Below, one piece after another: positions 1-7,784 of a stretch of 45,485 nucleotides of DNA (the stretch's first letter is position 1; every line of letters starts with the position of its first letter). The DNA lies in IMG/VR virus record IMGVR_UViG_3300013306_000007, positions 1-45,485 of that record; one strand, written 5' to 3'. The notes beneath the pieces were generated by a model. The model ran no database searches and was not told the DNA's origin. It saw only the letters and a list, made by a program, of their open reading frames with translations. Position numbers and translations under genes: made by a program. Source of the stretch: a virus.

Positions 1-123
1 AGCTAACCGACAATATCAGCGGAGCGAATGCTGGAATTGCCTATTTTGTTTCGCAGGTAGATCCAGCGACATCAGAAGGCCGCATTCAGGAGGCTATCGG
101 GCGCATCTATTTCATGGATCGCA
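1..123. repeat. terminal direct repeat, left copy (assembly overlap)
   Basis: Bases 1-123 are identical to 45363-45485. The baseplate J-like reading frame passes through the repeat in the same phase at both ends. This is what a circular assembly graph leaves when it is linearised. A physical terminal repeat inside a coding gene is less likely. Confidence 0.95.
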
Positions 124-1055
124 AGGGGGCTACTGCGAGTGTCGTGCAGGCTCTTTGCACCGGACAGCCTTGTGTCACGTTAGCGGCTGGAGCGCTTGCG
201 CAAGATGACAGTCAGAACCTCTGGCAGTCTACTGGTGACGTGCAGTTCTCTGGCGGCGGACTCGCAACTGTTCAATTCGCCTGCCTGACTCTAGGACCTA
301 TCCTGCTTGGCATTGGCGAGCTGACCAAGATCGCGCAGACGGCCCCAGGCTGGGACGCGATTACAAACCTTGGCGCCGCAACAGTCGGCAGCTCTACAGA
401 GACACGAGCCAGCTTCGAGCTGCGTAGGCAGGCCAGCGTTGCGATCAACTCAAAAGGTACTCCGGCGGCGATCAGGGCCGCTGTGTTTAGCGTTGACGGC
501 GTGATCGATGTATTCGTCTACGACAACTTCACGAATGTCGTGCTGAACTATGGCGCCACGAGCTATCCAATAGCTCCGCATAGCGTATATGTCGCCGCTG
601 TTGGTGGCGAGGATCAGGATGTGGCTGAAGCCATCTGGAGCCGTAAAGACACCGGTTGTGACATGAATGGCAATACGACCGTAGTCGTCCAAGACACTGA
701 TGGTTATAGCTATCCATACCCGCAGTACAACATCAAGTTTGAGCGCCCTCCCTCGCTGCCAATCCTGTTCTCCGTCCAGCTTGCTAACAACACGTCGCTG
801 CCAGCCGACATAGTCGCGCAAACCAAGGCGGCAATCATCGCCACATTCAATGGCGTCGATGGCGCTCAACGGGCGCGCATTGGCGGACAGATATTCGCGT
901 CGAATTACTATGCTGGCGTAGCCAGTCTTGGCAGCTCGGTATCCATCATCCAAATAAAGATAGGCACCGTAACGGCCACGCTTGACTCGGTCAACGTCGG
1001 CATCGATCAGTCACCAACGATCCAGGCATCAAACATCACGGTAACACTGGTATGA
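3..1055 (+). CDS. baseplate J-like protein (3' part; 5' part at 45206-45485)
   Basis: Wedge protein of the myovirus baseplate that links the hub to the tail-fibre network. The frame is open from base 3 and joins in phase to the ATG at 45206 through the 123-bp overlap, giving one protein of about 404 residues. Features typical of the Baseplate_J family are the N-terminal PTGVVTPD segment, a central ETRASFELRRQ segment and a SKGTPAAIRAAVFSVDGV segment. It follows the gp25-like gene and overlaps the DUF2612 gene by ATGA at 1052, the usual baseplate order. The family call is good; the precise position in the baseplate is inferred. Confidence 0.9.
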   Translation, partial: LTDNISGANAGIAYFVSQVDPATSEGRIQEAIGRIYFMDRKGATASVVQALCTGQPCVTLAAGALAQDDSQNLWQSTGDVQFSGGGLATVQFACLTLGPILLGIGELTKIAQTAPGWDAITNLGAATVGSSTETRASFELRRQASVAINSKGTPAAIRAAVFSVDGVIDVFVYDNFTNVVLNYGATSYPIAPHSVYVAAVGGEDQDVAEAIWSRKDTGCDMNGNTTVVVQDTDGYSYPYPQYNIKFERPPSLPILFSVQLANNTSLPADIVAQTKAAIIATFNGVDGAQRARIGGQIFASNYYAGVASLGSSVSIIQIKIGTVTATLDSVNVGIDQSPTIQASNITVTLV

Positions 1056-1687
1056 AGCAATACGCCGCCTCTCCAGTCATTCAGCAACTGATAGCTGACA
1101 GGAAATCCTATTTCCCAAATGACTGGCAGGATCAGTTTTACGACAATATTTGGAATGTGGATACCGCTCAAGGCATCGGCCTGGATATCTGGGGGCGGAT
1201 AGTTGTTATTGGGCGCAACATCCAGATTCCGGTCGTGGATTATTTCGGATTCACCACGACGCCAACGCAGTCATGGGATCCATTTGGCCAGCAGAGTTTT
1301 TACACTGGGCCGACATCAACATCTACTTTCGTGCTGGCCGACAATGCATACCGGGTGCTTATTCTCGCTAAGGCGCTGGCCAATATCGCCAAGACGGACG
1401 CGCACAGCTTAAACAAGATTCTTAGGCAGTTGTTTCCGGGGCGCGGCAGAGCTTGGGTTAATGACCTTGGCAGCATGGCGATGCGTTACAATTTCGAATT
1501 CGTCCTAGAACCATGGGAAATGGCGGTGCTAGTGAGCGGTAGCGCCCTGCCGCGCCCAGCAGGCGTTGGTGTTACAATCGCGCAAATACCAACAGAAACA
1601 TTCGGATTCTTTGAGGCTGGCGCAGATTCTGAGCCATTCAATCAAGGCACACTCTTAAGCAATGGAGCCGTAGCAAATGCCAATTAG
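1052..1687 (+). CDS. DUF2612-family baseplate/tail protein
   Basis: A 211-residue protein translated with the J gene (ATGA overlap). The N-terminal half, with FYDNIWNVDTAQGIGLDIWGRIV, is typical of the DUF2612 family, which sits directly after baseplate J in many myoviruses and is thought to connect baseplate and tail fibre, like P2 gpI. The stop at 1687 lies 10 bases inside the following fibre gene. Family recognition is fairly secure; the role rests on gene order. Confidence 0.8.
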   Translation: MKQYAASPVIQQLIADRKSYFPNDWQDQFYDNIWNVDTAQGIGLDIWGRIVVIGRNIQIPVVDYFGFTTTPTQSWDPFGQQSFYTGPTSTSTFVLADNAYRVLILAKALANIAKTDAHSLNKILRQLFPGRGRAWVNDLGSMAMRYNFEFVLEPWEMAVLVSGSALPRPAGVGVTIAQIPTETFGFFEAGADSEPFNQGTLLSNGAVANAN

Positions 1688-2981
1688 CCCTCCAGTACAG
1701 ATAACGGTTCCGTTCGCCACGTCCGGACTGAAGAACACCATTCCGGCGAACACCAATAACATCACCGGCAACGCTGGTTATGATGCCGGGTTTGGCGCGA
1801 TCAACATGACGCCGAAGACGGCTGGGGGCATCCCTCCCTTTGGGCAGGATTTCAACGGTATTTTCTTTGACGTAACTACTGCGATTCGGTTTCTAGAGGC
1901 CGGAGGCTCGTTCCCTTACAGCTCGGCATTTTCTACGGCTGTAGGCGGATACCCGCTTGGCGCCATCGTATCTCGCACTGACGGAACCGGTCTTTGGCGC
2001 AATACGATAGCCAACAACACAACCGACCCGGAAACATTTGGTGCTGGCTGGCAACCAGAGGATGCTGGCAGCGCGGCCATTACGATGACGAATGCTAACG
2101 TCACTCTAACTGCGCTTCAGGCGGCTAGGTCGATCATAATTATTACCGGCGCACTGACAGCTAACCTTAATTTGATTTTACCGGGATATGCCAAGCAATG
2201 GCTTATTATCAATAATTGCACTGGCGCATTTGTGGTCACCGTAAAAACCGCCAGCGGCTCTGGAGTTTCAACCGCTCCCGGCTCCACCCAGCTAGTCTAC
2301 GGGGACCTGACCAATATAAACTCCTCTGGATCTGGCCGCCTGCTTAATATTCAAACATTCAATACTCCCGGATCATTCACCTATACACCGACAGCCGGCG
2401 CAACAAGTGCAGTGGTGGAAGTTCAGGCTGGCGGCGGCGGCGGTGGTGGGGCTGCGGCCACTGCGGCCGGGGCATTCTCCCTAGGGTCTGGCGGCGGCGC
2501 AGGAGGATATTCAAAAACAAGGATCGCATATGGGCTCACATCAACATCGGTTACAGTGGGCGCGGGCGGTACTGGCGGCAACTCGGCTGCTGGTCCGGGT
2601 GGTAACGGTGGATCTTCATCATTTGGCGCTTTCGCCTCGGCTACTGGTGGAGGCGCAGCTACCGCCACAGGAGCCTCAACGGGCGTTCCAGTCCAGCTGA
2701 ATGGGGCGGCCGGAGGCCTAGGATCGCTAGGGAATCTAATAAATTCGTCTGGGCAGGGCGGAGGTGGCTACCTAGCGACCGCAGTAACCAACACGTTATC
2801 GGGTTTCGGTGGAGCCAGTAACTTTTCTGGAGGGGGCGCTGCGAGAATCGCGAACAACAGCGGGATTGCAGGCTTGTATGGTAGCGGCGGATCTGGAGCG
2901 AATTCCCAAGCAAACCCTGGCGGTGGGTTTAATGGCGGGGCTGGCGGGGCTGGTATCATTATTGTATGGGAGTATTCGTAA
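1677..2981 (+). CDS. tail fibre protein with glycine-rich C-terminal domain
   Basis: A 434-residue protein. Residues 1-150 resemble the conserved N-terminus of phage tail fibres (MPISPPVQITVPFA; GGIPPFGQDFNGIF; GGYPLGAIVSR), which attaches to the baseplate. From about residue 250 it becomes extremely Gly/Ala/Ser rich, with runs of six to seven glycines and repeated GGxGG motifs. This resembles glycine-rich receptor-binding tips built from packed polyglycine helices. It is followed by a fibre-assembly gene sharing TAATG. The C-terminus is probably the host-specificity determinant; this is inferred. Confidence 0.85.
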   Translation: MPISPPVQITVPFATSGLKNTIPANTNNITGNAGYDAGFGAINMTPKTAGGIPPFGQDFNGIFFDVTTAIRFLEAGGSFPYSSAFSTAVGGYPLGAIVSRTDGTGLWRNTIANNTTDPETFGAGWQPEDAGSAAITMTNANVTLTALQAARSIIIITGALTANLNLILPGYAKQWLIINNCTGAFVVTVKTASGSGVSTAPGSTQLVYGDLTNINSSGSGRLLNIQTFNTPGSFTYTPTAGATSAVVEVQAGGGGGGGAAATAAGAFSLGSGGGAGGYSKTRIAYGLTSTSVTVGAGGTGGNSAAGPGGNGGSSSFGAFASATGGGAATATGASTGVPVQLNGAAGGLGSLGNLINSSGQGGGGYLATAVTNTLSGFGGASNFSGGGAARIANNSGIAGLYGSGGSGANSQANPGGGFNGGAGGAGIIIVWEYS

Positions 2982-3412
2982 TGAGCATTTATGCACGCAT
3001 ACAGGACGGAGTTGTGTTTGAGCTTTTTGTTACAGATCTAGATATGGCCACTCTATTTCCTCCCAATCTTATTTGGGTCAATGTAGATAATCTTGATGGT
3101 GTAGCTGAGGGCTGGGTGGCAAATGAGGTTGACGGAGAGTGGGTAATATCTCCATATGTGGCTCCGCCAGCAGACCCGGTGTATCTGTCGATTATGGCAA
3201 AACAGGAGCGAGAAAGTCTTTTGCGAAGCATCTATGATCCAGGTATTTTGATGGCACAGCGCGCATTGAGAATGGCCGCAACAACACAAGAAAAAGCTTA
3301 TGCCGAGGGCAAAATATCTGAATTAGATGCCTATGCTGAAGCTCTTTTGGCGATTCCTGACCAAGAAGACTTCCCCCAAACAATCATCTGGCCAGCCGCC
3401 CCGACAAAGTGA
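2981..3412 (+). CDS. tail fibre assembly/chaperone-like protein
   Basis: A 143-residue protein. The ATG at 2981 shares a base with the fibre stop (TAATG), so it is preferred over the upstream in-frame start at 2966. The N-terminus (MSIYARIQDGVVFELF) and the C-terminus (KISELDAYAEALLAIPDQEDFPQ with a WP motif) match the general pattern of phage tail-fibre assembly proteins, where the C-terminus binds the fibre tip. Position after the fibre supports the call. Confidence 0.7.
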   Translation: MSIYARIQDGVVFELFVTDLDMATLFPPNLIWVNVDNLDGVAEGWVANEVDGEWVISPYVAPPADPVYLSIMAKQERESLLRSIYDPGILMAQRALRMAATTQEKAYAEGKISELDAYAEALLAIPDQEDFPQTIIWPAAPTK

Positions 3413-3419
3413 GAGACTG

Positions 3420-3554
3420 ATGAAAACCATTCAGACGAAAAAGTATGAAATCATCATCAAGCCAAAGTCGGACGGTAAGCCTGCTGTTGTTGGTCGTGAT
3501 GGTCCAATGGGGCTTAAGACACCTTCTTCCCCTCCTGCCGGCTCAGGAAGCTGA
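3420..3554 (+). CDS. possible small protein (44 aa), overlaps next gene
   Basis: An open frame from ATG 3420, eight bases after the fibre-assembly stop, with a weak GAGAG upstream. The product is hydrophilic and Gly/Pro/Lys rich, ending PAGSGS. It overlaps the start of the membrane-protein frame in a different phase. Either this is the real gene and the membrane protein starts later (ATG 3502), or it is a shadow. Confidence 0.3.
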   Translation: MKTIQTKKYEIIIKPKSDGKPAVVGRDGPMGLKTPSSPPAGSGS

Positions 3555-4152
3555 TCTAGCCTGGAATGTTGCCGATGTGCTGCGAGCTGTCGGAATGTCG
3601 GCAACACTAGGATTGTGCGTCACGCTAACCCCGTGGCGCATGTTCCGCCTCAAATGTCTATTCGCAGCCTTCTGCGGCTACTACGTATCGGACGCCATCG
3701 TCTGCGTGACTTGGTATGCTTGGCAATTTCCATCGCCTATCGTCATGCTTGCCATTCAAGGTGCTAGCTTCGTTATCGCCGCGACCTATTACTGGTGGCG
3801 CTCCTACGAGACCCCTTCCGATCCATTGACGCCAGGGTATCTCTACTGCGTCCGTCACATCCCATCAAACACTCAAGACTTCCTAATCTCCCTGTCGGGC
3901 ATCTATGGCCCTGATGGAGGATATTCATTATATGCAAACGGCTATCTCTATAAATTCGCATCCGGACAGCTGGTCTGCAGAAAGGTTTCAAGCCTGCCAG
4001 CAATTAGCTATCATGTGACGCGCGGGGATAAATTGGATCCCGGCATAATCGCTCAACTGGATGGCCTGATCGGCATGCGGTGGTCGCTCAATAAAAACTG
4101 CCTGACTGTGTTGGGTCGTATCTGGAGAATCAACAGTGGGCGAGCCTATTAA
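3445..4152 (+). CDS. membrane protein with soluble C-terminal domain
   Basis: Up to 235 residues. About four hydrophobic segments lie in residues 10-120, followed by a soluble domain of about 115 residues. That domain has a His in SYHVTRGD near 190 and an Asn-Cys pair in SLNKNCLTVLG near 218. A His plus a late NC motif recalls permuted NlpC/P60-like (LRAT/YiiX-type) folds, but this is only a motif impression. The start is uncertain: 3445 has no clear ribosome site and ATG 3502 is an alternative. Its place between fibre and lysis genes suggests a role in lysis, superinfection exclusion or host-envelope interaction. Confidence 0.6.
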   Translation: MKSSSSQSRTVSLLLLVVMVQWGLRHLLPLLPAQEADLAWNVADVLRAVGMSATLGLCVTLTPWRMFRLKCLFAAFCGYYVSDAIVCVTWYAWQFPSPIVMLAIQGASFVIAATYYWWRSYETPSDPLTPGYLYCVRHIPSNTQDFLISLSGIYGPDGGYSLYANGYLYKFASGQLVCRKVSSLPAISYHVTRGDKLDPGIIAQLDGLIGMRWSLNKNCLTVLGRIWRINSGRAY

Positions 4153-4474
4153 GGAAAGCATCGACTTTATCAGGTCGGAATTTCTCGCCGTCGCATTCAT
4201 CGGGTCAATCATCGCGTTGTCGTTCTGGCCGCCATCCAGCCGGACAAAAGCCGTCATCAAAGTTGCTGTCGCCGTCTGCATCTCTTGCTTCACCAGTCCA
4301 GCCGTCATGTACGCCATCTACCTCTTTTATCCAGCCCTGCCAATCGAGGCGAGTTTTGCCATCGGTCTGGCGCTGTTCTTTTGGATAGCACTCTTGTCGA
4401 CTCATCTGGTCAAATCCTCTGTCGAGGTGCTGAAGCGAGCGCCAAAAGCCAAGCTACCGTGGAGCGAACAATGA
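4136..4474 (+). CDS. small membrane protein, holin-like
   Basis: A 112-residue protein from GTG 4136, overlapping the preceding gene by 17 bases. Three hydrophobic stretches are visible (about residues 17-32, 42-65 and 70-92), with a basic C-terminal tail (LKRAPKAKLPW). Size, topology and position upstream of the lysis cassette fit a holin or antiholin. A second holin candidate lies at 5671, so the function is unproved. Confidence 0.6.
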   Translation: MGEPIKESIDFIRSEFLAVAFIGSIIALSFWPPSSRTKAVIKVAVAVCISCFTSPAVMYAIYLFYPALPIEASFAIGLALFFWIALLSTHLVKSSVEVLKRAPKAKLPWSEQ

Positions 4475-4773
4475 GCCTTCCGATAATCCCAGTGGTACTG
4501 TGTGCCGCCTATCTTGTAATGGTCAGCCTATGCGTTTGCGAGCGGATGACGCCGCAGACAAATCATCTGGTAAGAATTCTGGTTGCTTGCATTGGAGGTG
4601 CCGGATTTTGGGCTCTGTGCAAGGCCGTAGTTTTTGGCTGGGGCAGCACGCCTGAGGAGCTGGCGCAAGGCCTTGGAATTGTTGGGCTAGCCATTGTTTT
4701 AGGCGTTGCGCCGCGCTTTAATACTGGATGCGCTGATAACCGGGCGCGATCCAAGGTTAGCCAAGGCAGGTGA
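4471..4773 (+). CDS. small membrane protein
   Basis: A 100-residue product from ATG 4471, overlapping the previous stop as ATGA, so translationally coupled. It has an N-terminal hydrophobic segment (residues 3-22) and two further ones (33-55, 67-82), then a charged tail. No family was recognised. It could be the partner of the 4136 membrane protein (holin/antiholin pair). In-frame sequence upstream back to 4285 belongs to the overlapping gene. Confidence 0.55.
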   Translation: MSLPIIPVVLCAAYLVMVSLCVCERMTPQTNHLVRILVACIGGAGFWALCKAVVFGWGSTPEELAQGLGIVGLAIVLGVAPRFNTGCADNRARSKVSQGR

Positions 4774-4776
4774 CAC

Positions 4777-5661
4777 ATGTTCGCAATATTCCCGCTGGAC
4801 CTGAATGCAACGCCACAAGTGCTGCCGCTGGTTGGCGGGATGCCTGGATCTTTAAACGTCTACCTGAAGTTCTCTACGGCGCCGTCTGCTGGCACTGTAT
4901 CGATTGAATACATCCGTCCTGGGTCTAGCGTATGGTCTTTCGTACAGGGTGGGCAGAGCGCCTCTATTATTCCAGGCTCGCTGACGGTCAAGGCTGACGG
5001 CGGCGTCTCGGCGCCGAGAGTCACATTCGAGGGGTTGGTTGGCGGGTCTCTTCCAACTATTGGTGTGTCCTCCGATGTGACTGCAACGCCTCCAAGTGAT
5101 CTGCTTTCTGATGGCGGATTCGGATCCAGTCGCAGAGTTAGGGTTGACCCAGGACAAACAGGATTTTTCGCTGGCAAGTTCTTTAGATCGTATCTTGAAT
5201 CAGTGATCCCGGTCGCCGGTCAGCCAGTCTCAATGAGGTTTACCAGTCCTATCGATTTTATTCTGTGGTCGCAGAGTTTGACGCTGACTCAGGGTGCGCT
5301 ACGAATGGAAGTCTTTACGGGTGCAGTGACACCCTCTGGAACATGGACCGCAGCGCCAGCAGGTGTCATTGGCGTCAACCGCATGGCTCAGCGACCAGCG
5401 CCGAATTATGCAGCCCAGGTAACGATTGAAACTGGCGGCTCTTTTACTGGTGGTACTCCGGTCGATATGATGTTCGTCAGGTGCGCAACCAATCAGGGTA
5501 ACTCGTCCAGCCAGAATGCTGGCGGCGAAACTAATGAGCGCGGCCTTCCTGCTGGCACGTATTACTTGCGTTTCAGCACGCTGACTGGCGGTGTAACTCC
5601 AGTTGATGCCGCTCAAATGATCTACACCCTGGAATGGGAAGAAAGACCAATCATCACTTGA
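4777..5661 (+). CDS. putative virion/tail protein (unknown)
   Basis: A 294-residue protein with no signal peptide or membrane segment. It is rich in Gly, Ser, Thr and Val and shows an alternating pattern that suggests a beta-sandwich fold. The ending, with PAGTYYLRFSTL and IYTLEWEERPIIT, resembles adhesin or fibre accessory domains. Sitting between the fibre region and the lysis cassette, it is most simply a structural or receptor-associated protein. No family was recognised. Confidence 0.6.
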   Translation: MFAIFPLDLNATPQVLPLVGGMPGSLNVYLKFSTAPSAGTVSIEYIRPGSSVWSFVQGGQSASIIPGSLTVKADGGVSAPRVTFEGLVGGSLPTIGVSSDVTATPPSDLLSDGGFGSSRRVRVDPGQTGFFAGKFFRSYLESVIPVAGQPVSMRFTSPIDFILWSQSLTLTQGALRMEVFTGAVTPSGTWTAAPAGVIGVNRMAQRPAPNYAAQVTIETGGSFTGGTPVDMMFVRCATNQGNSSSQNAGGETNERGLPAGTYYLRFSTLTGGVTPVDAAQMIYTLEWEERPIIT

Positions 5662-5670
5662 GGATTCATC

Positions 5671-5886
5671 ATGGAATTAGTTCCGCATTGGCGCGCCTGG
5701 TATAAGCGCTGGTCTACATGGTTGCTGGCATCTGCTGGCCTGCTGAGCGGCCTTGTGTCGTTCATGCCGACCGTGCAGGAGTATGTTGATCCGCAGACCT
5801 ACAAAATGATTATGCTCGGCCTGTCGGTAGCGACGTTCCTGGCTTTGCAGGTTAAACAGAAGTCGGTTTCGGGGCCTTCAGCATGA
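5671..5886 (+). CDS. holin
   Basis: A 71-residue protein with two transmembrane segments (about 17-32 and 46-61), a basic/aromatic N-terminus (HWRAWYKRWSTW) and a short polar tail. Its stop overlaps the endolysin start by ATGA at 5883. It should form the membrane lesion that releases the endolysin or triggers spanins. The family resembles small two-TM phage holins; the call rests on size, topology and adjacency to endolysin and Rz. Confidence 0.75.
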   Translation: MELVPHWRAWYKRWSTWLLASAGLLSGLVSFMPTVQEYVDPQTYKMIMLGLSVATFLALQVKQKSVSGPSA

Positions 5887-6305
5887 ATCAGACTCGCGGC
5901 GTCCGTAACAACAATCCGGGCAATATCGATTATCACGCAGGCAATGCATGGCAAGGACAGCTCGGCATTGAGGTTGGCGTGCCAAAGCCTCGTTTCGCTC
6001 GCTTCGATTCGCCAGAGAATGGAATCCGGGCGCTAGGAAAGCTGCTGCTGACCTATCAGGACAAATACAAGCTGCGTACCGTGACGGCCATTATCAATCG
6101 TTGGGCGCCATCCAATGAGAATGATACGGCGGCCTATGTTAAGGCCGTTGAGAGATCAACCAAGACGCCGCCTGGCGATACAATCGACTTACGCTCTTAT
6201 GGCGTGATGGCTGGATTCGTCAAGGCCGTGATCCATCACGAGAATGGCGGTGACCCATATGCTGACAGCATCATCGCTGAAGGCGTAAAAAGGGCCTTAT
6301 CATGA
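5883..6305 (+). CDS. endolysin (RNNNPGN-type muralytic enzyme)
   Basis: A 140-residue protein beginning NQTRGVRNNNPGNI, the hallmark N-terminus of the small lysozyme/transglycosylase-like proteins often annotated as structural protein P5-like endolysins. Other conserved pieces are FDSPENGIRALGKLL (about 41-55), WAPSNENDTAAYV (about 74-86) and the closing HHENGGDPY. No signal sequence is present, so holin-dependent release is expected. It overlaps the holin (5883) and Rz (6302) by ATGA. The same domain recurs at the tape-measure C-terminus (41912-42300). Confidence 0.85.
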   Translation: MNQTRGVRNNNPGNIDYHAGNAWQGQLGIEVGVPKPRFARFDSPENGIRALGKLLLTYQDKYKLRTVTAIINRWAPSNENDTAAYVKAVERSTKTPPGDTIDLRSYGVMAGFVKAVIHHENGGDPYADSIIAEGVKRALS

Positions 6306-6556
6306 GCATCACCGCAATCATCATGACAATCATCGGCATCGCTGGCGCCATCCTCGGCGGACTGATCGGCCATAAGGCTGGCAAGTCCTCAGGCGTCACC
6401 GAGGGCATCCAAAAGCAAGTTGACACTCAGATAGCCGAACAGGCAAAGGCTGTTGTCGATGCCGTACAGGAGCGCGCACATGTTGATCAAGTGGTTGCTA
6501 GTGACAATGACTCTGCTCTTAATGAGCGGCTGTCAAAGTACGATCGTGCCGAGTGA
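6302..6556 (+). CDS. Rz-like i-spanin
   Basis: An 84-residue protein with an N-terminal membrane anchor (residues 3-25, a small-residue-rich TM with GIAGAILGGLIG) followed by a Gln/Ala/Glu-rich helical periplasmic segment. This is the standard i-spanin layout. It starts by ATGA overlap with the endolysin. The nested lipoprotein gene in another frame identifies it as the Rz member of a two-component spanin. Confidence 0.8.
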   Translation: MSITAIIMTIIGIAGAILGGLIGHKAGKSSGVTEGIQKQVDTQIAEQAKAVVDAVQERAHVDQVVASDNDSALNERLSKYDRAE

Positions 6557-6686
6557 TACTGGCTGCTCGTGGGTTAAGCCGATCACGACGACAGCAGCGG
6601 AAAGAAAGGTTTTGACCAGAGGGACCAAGCTGGAGATTGCCGCGCATAATGAGATGTACGACAAGAAATGCGGGGTTTTGAAGTGA
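6480..6686 (+). CDS. Rz1-like o-spanin lipoprotein
   Basis: A 68-residue protein from ATG 6480, preceded by GGAG seven bases upstream, which makes it better than the earlier in-frame ATG at 6453. It has a signal peptide of about 17 residues ending in the lipobox LLMSGC, so Cys17 should be lipidated in the outer membrane. It starts inside Rz in a different frame and extends beyond it, a classic overlapped Rz/Rz1 pair. Together they fuse inner and outer membranes at lysis. Confidence 0.85.
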   Translation: MLIKWLLVTMTLLLMSGCQSTIVPSDTGCSWVKPITTTAAERKVLTRGTKLEIAAHNEMYDKKCGVLK

Positions 6687-6689
6687 GTA

Positions 6690-6717
6690 AAGGCGCCTGA
6701 GTGGCGCCTTGTTTATT
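6690..6717 (+). terminator. intrinsic terminator after the lysis cassette
   Basis: AAGGCGCC/GGCGCCTT stem of 8 perfect base pairs with a 5-nt loop, followed by GTTTATT. It ends rightward transcription of the late/lysis operon just as the convergent leftward genes arrive. Confidence 0.85.
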
Positions 6718-6922
6718 GAGGTCTTTTCAGCATTTTACCTAATCTGTACTTACTCGTCGGATTAGGCGAAGGATACCAAGTTTTTGAGTCGCACCATGCT
6801 TTGGCGAAATACCAGGCACCGCTATCTTTCTTGTACCAGCACTCGCTGTAACTTTTTGAGTCTGGCGCCCAGTGAGTGGCATCGCTGGGCGCCTTATGCC
6901 AGCCAGGGAAATTGGTGGACAT
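6713..6922 (-). CDS. hypothetical small protein (DATHWAPD motif)
   Basis: A 69-residue protein, last gene of the leftward early region. It is rich in Trp, Tyr and Lys (GWHKAPSDATHWAPD, SECWYKK, CDSKTWY), a pattern seen in small accessory proteins of Pseudomonas-type phages of unknown function. ATG 6922 lies two bases after the upstream stop with GGAATGGG before it. An in-frame ATG at 6937 is possible. Confidence 0.6.
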   Translation of the reverse strand: MSTNFPGWHKAPSDATHWAPDSKSYSECWYKKDSGAWYFAKAWCDSKTWYPSPNPTSKYRLGKMLKRPQ

Positions 6923-6923
6923 A

Positions 6924-7235
6924 TCAATAAAACCCATTCCGCGCCTTCATGCACTTTAGAAGCCAGTGCACGTCAAAGTTCTGAATCGCCTTCTCTTTGG
7001 CTGACTGGCTTGACTCCAGCGGATGCGTGTAAGCGTCCTTGATGATGATGTGCAGGATCTGCGCATCCTGACCGAAGGTTGTCTGGTCGACGATTCGATG
7101 TTGAGTCTGAGCGTCCAGACCTGTTTGGCGAACGTACATCACTGCTCGGGCGCCGCCGGATAGTTCCATGCAGTAGTCTTCGGCTTGGACGGCGAGCGGT
7201 GTCAGCAGCGCCAAAATCATCATTAACTTTTTCAT
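6924..7235 (-). CDS. exported hypothetical protein
   Basis: A 103-residue protein with a clear signal peptide (MKKLMMILALLTPLAVQA, cleavage expected before EDYC). The mature part is about 85 residues with two Cys (C22 and one near the end), which suggests a periplasmic disulfide protein. It starts by ATGA overlap with the 51-residue gene at 7232. Function unknown. A periplasmic early phage product could serve in superinfection exclusion or envelope modification, which is speculation. Confidence 0.75.
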   Translation of the reverse strand: MKKLMMILALLTPLAVQAEDYCMELSGGARAVMYVRQTGLDAQTQHRIVDQTTFGQDAQILHIIIKDAYTHPLESSQSAKEKAIQNFDVHWLLKCMKARNGFY

Positions 7236-7387
7236 TTTCTCATCGCCCTCAAAATAGCCGAAGTTGCTTTCCTGGCCGCGTACTTCTCAACGGTGTCATC
7301 GCTGAGTTCGCACAGGTTGATCGGTGTCTTGCCGCCTACCCAGTGCATTGGCTTCCAAGGTAGATCGCGGTGGGTTTTGTTTTTCAT
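7232..7387 (-). CDS. hypothetical small protein, 51 aa
   Basis: Short gene coupled on both sides: its ATG at 7387 overlaps the DUF551 stop (ATGA) and its own stop overlaps the exported-protein start (ATGA). The product is basic (KNKTHRDLPWKP at the start, ILRAMRK at the end). No family is recognised. The tight coupling is the main evidence for a gene. Confidence 0.65.
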   Translation of the reverse strand: MKNKTHRDLPWKPMHWVGGKTPINLCELSDDTVEKYAARKATSAILRAMRK

Positions 7388-7605
7388 TTTGGTGGCTCAG
7401 GAAATGGCATCCAGTGGGTTATTTGAGATTTGGCGATTGCGCCATAGCTGTCAAACTCTGACCATGCAATAGGAATACCGCCAGCCCTGAAATCAGTAGC
7501 GTGAACGTGTTTGCCGTCAGTAACCAGCACTTCCATCGTTTCGAACGACTGGCCATCTTTTGCGATTATTGGCAGTCGATCGTTGCAATTGATCCACTCA
7601 ATCAC
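7384..7605 (-). CDS. DUF551-family protein (first copy)
   Basis: A 73-residue protein from GTG 7605, overlapping the upstream stop as GTGA. It has the DUF551 signature: IEWINCNDRLP near the start and ITHWMPFPEPP at the end. The family is common in phages and prophages and of unknown function. A second copy lies at 15833-16024 in another early module. Confidence 0.8.
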   Translation of the reverse strand: MIEWINCNDRLPIIAKDGQSFETMEVLVTDGKHVHATDFRAGGIPIAWSEFDSYGAIAKSQITHWMPFPEPPK

Positions 7606-7784
7606 GATTGCACCTCCGTCACAACAACAACCCATTCGCCACCCTTCTGGCCGCCGAGCTTGATCGAATAATCGTTACCGCTGAATGCCATCTTTTCGGC
7701 CATGGCGAAGGCTGACTTCGGATCGAGCGTGGTCAGCGTGAAGCCTGAGCCGTCTTCGTGTTCGCGTAGGGTTTCGGTGATCAT
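7602..7784 (-). CDS. hypothetical protein, 60 aa
   Basis: ATG 7784 overlaps the upstream stop (ATGA) and the stop overlaps the DUF551 GTG start. The product has a helix with KSAFAMAEKMAF and a strand pair (SIKLGG, EWVVVVTEV), suggesting a small alpha/beta fold. No family recognised. Confidence 0.65.
   Translation of the reverse strand: MITETLREHEDGSGFTLTTLDPKSAFAMAEKMAFSGNDYSIKLGGQKGGEWVVVVTEVQS

Noticed and set aside
1-123. A true 123-bp terminal redundancy of the virion DNA
   Set aside because: The repeat lies inside an uninterrupted structural gene and has the exact form of an assembly overlap; headful packaging would not give fixed ends.
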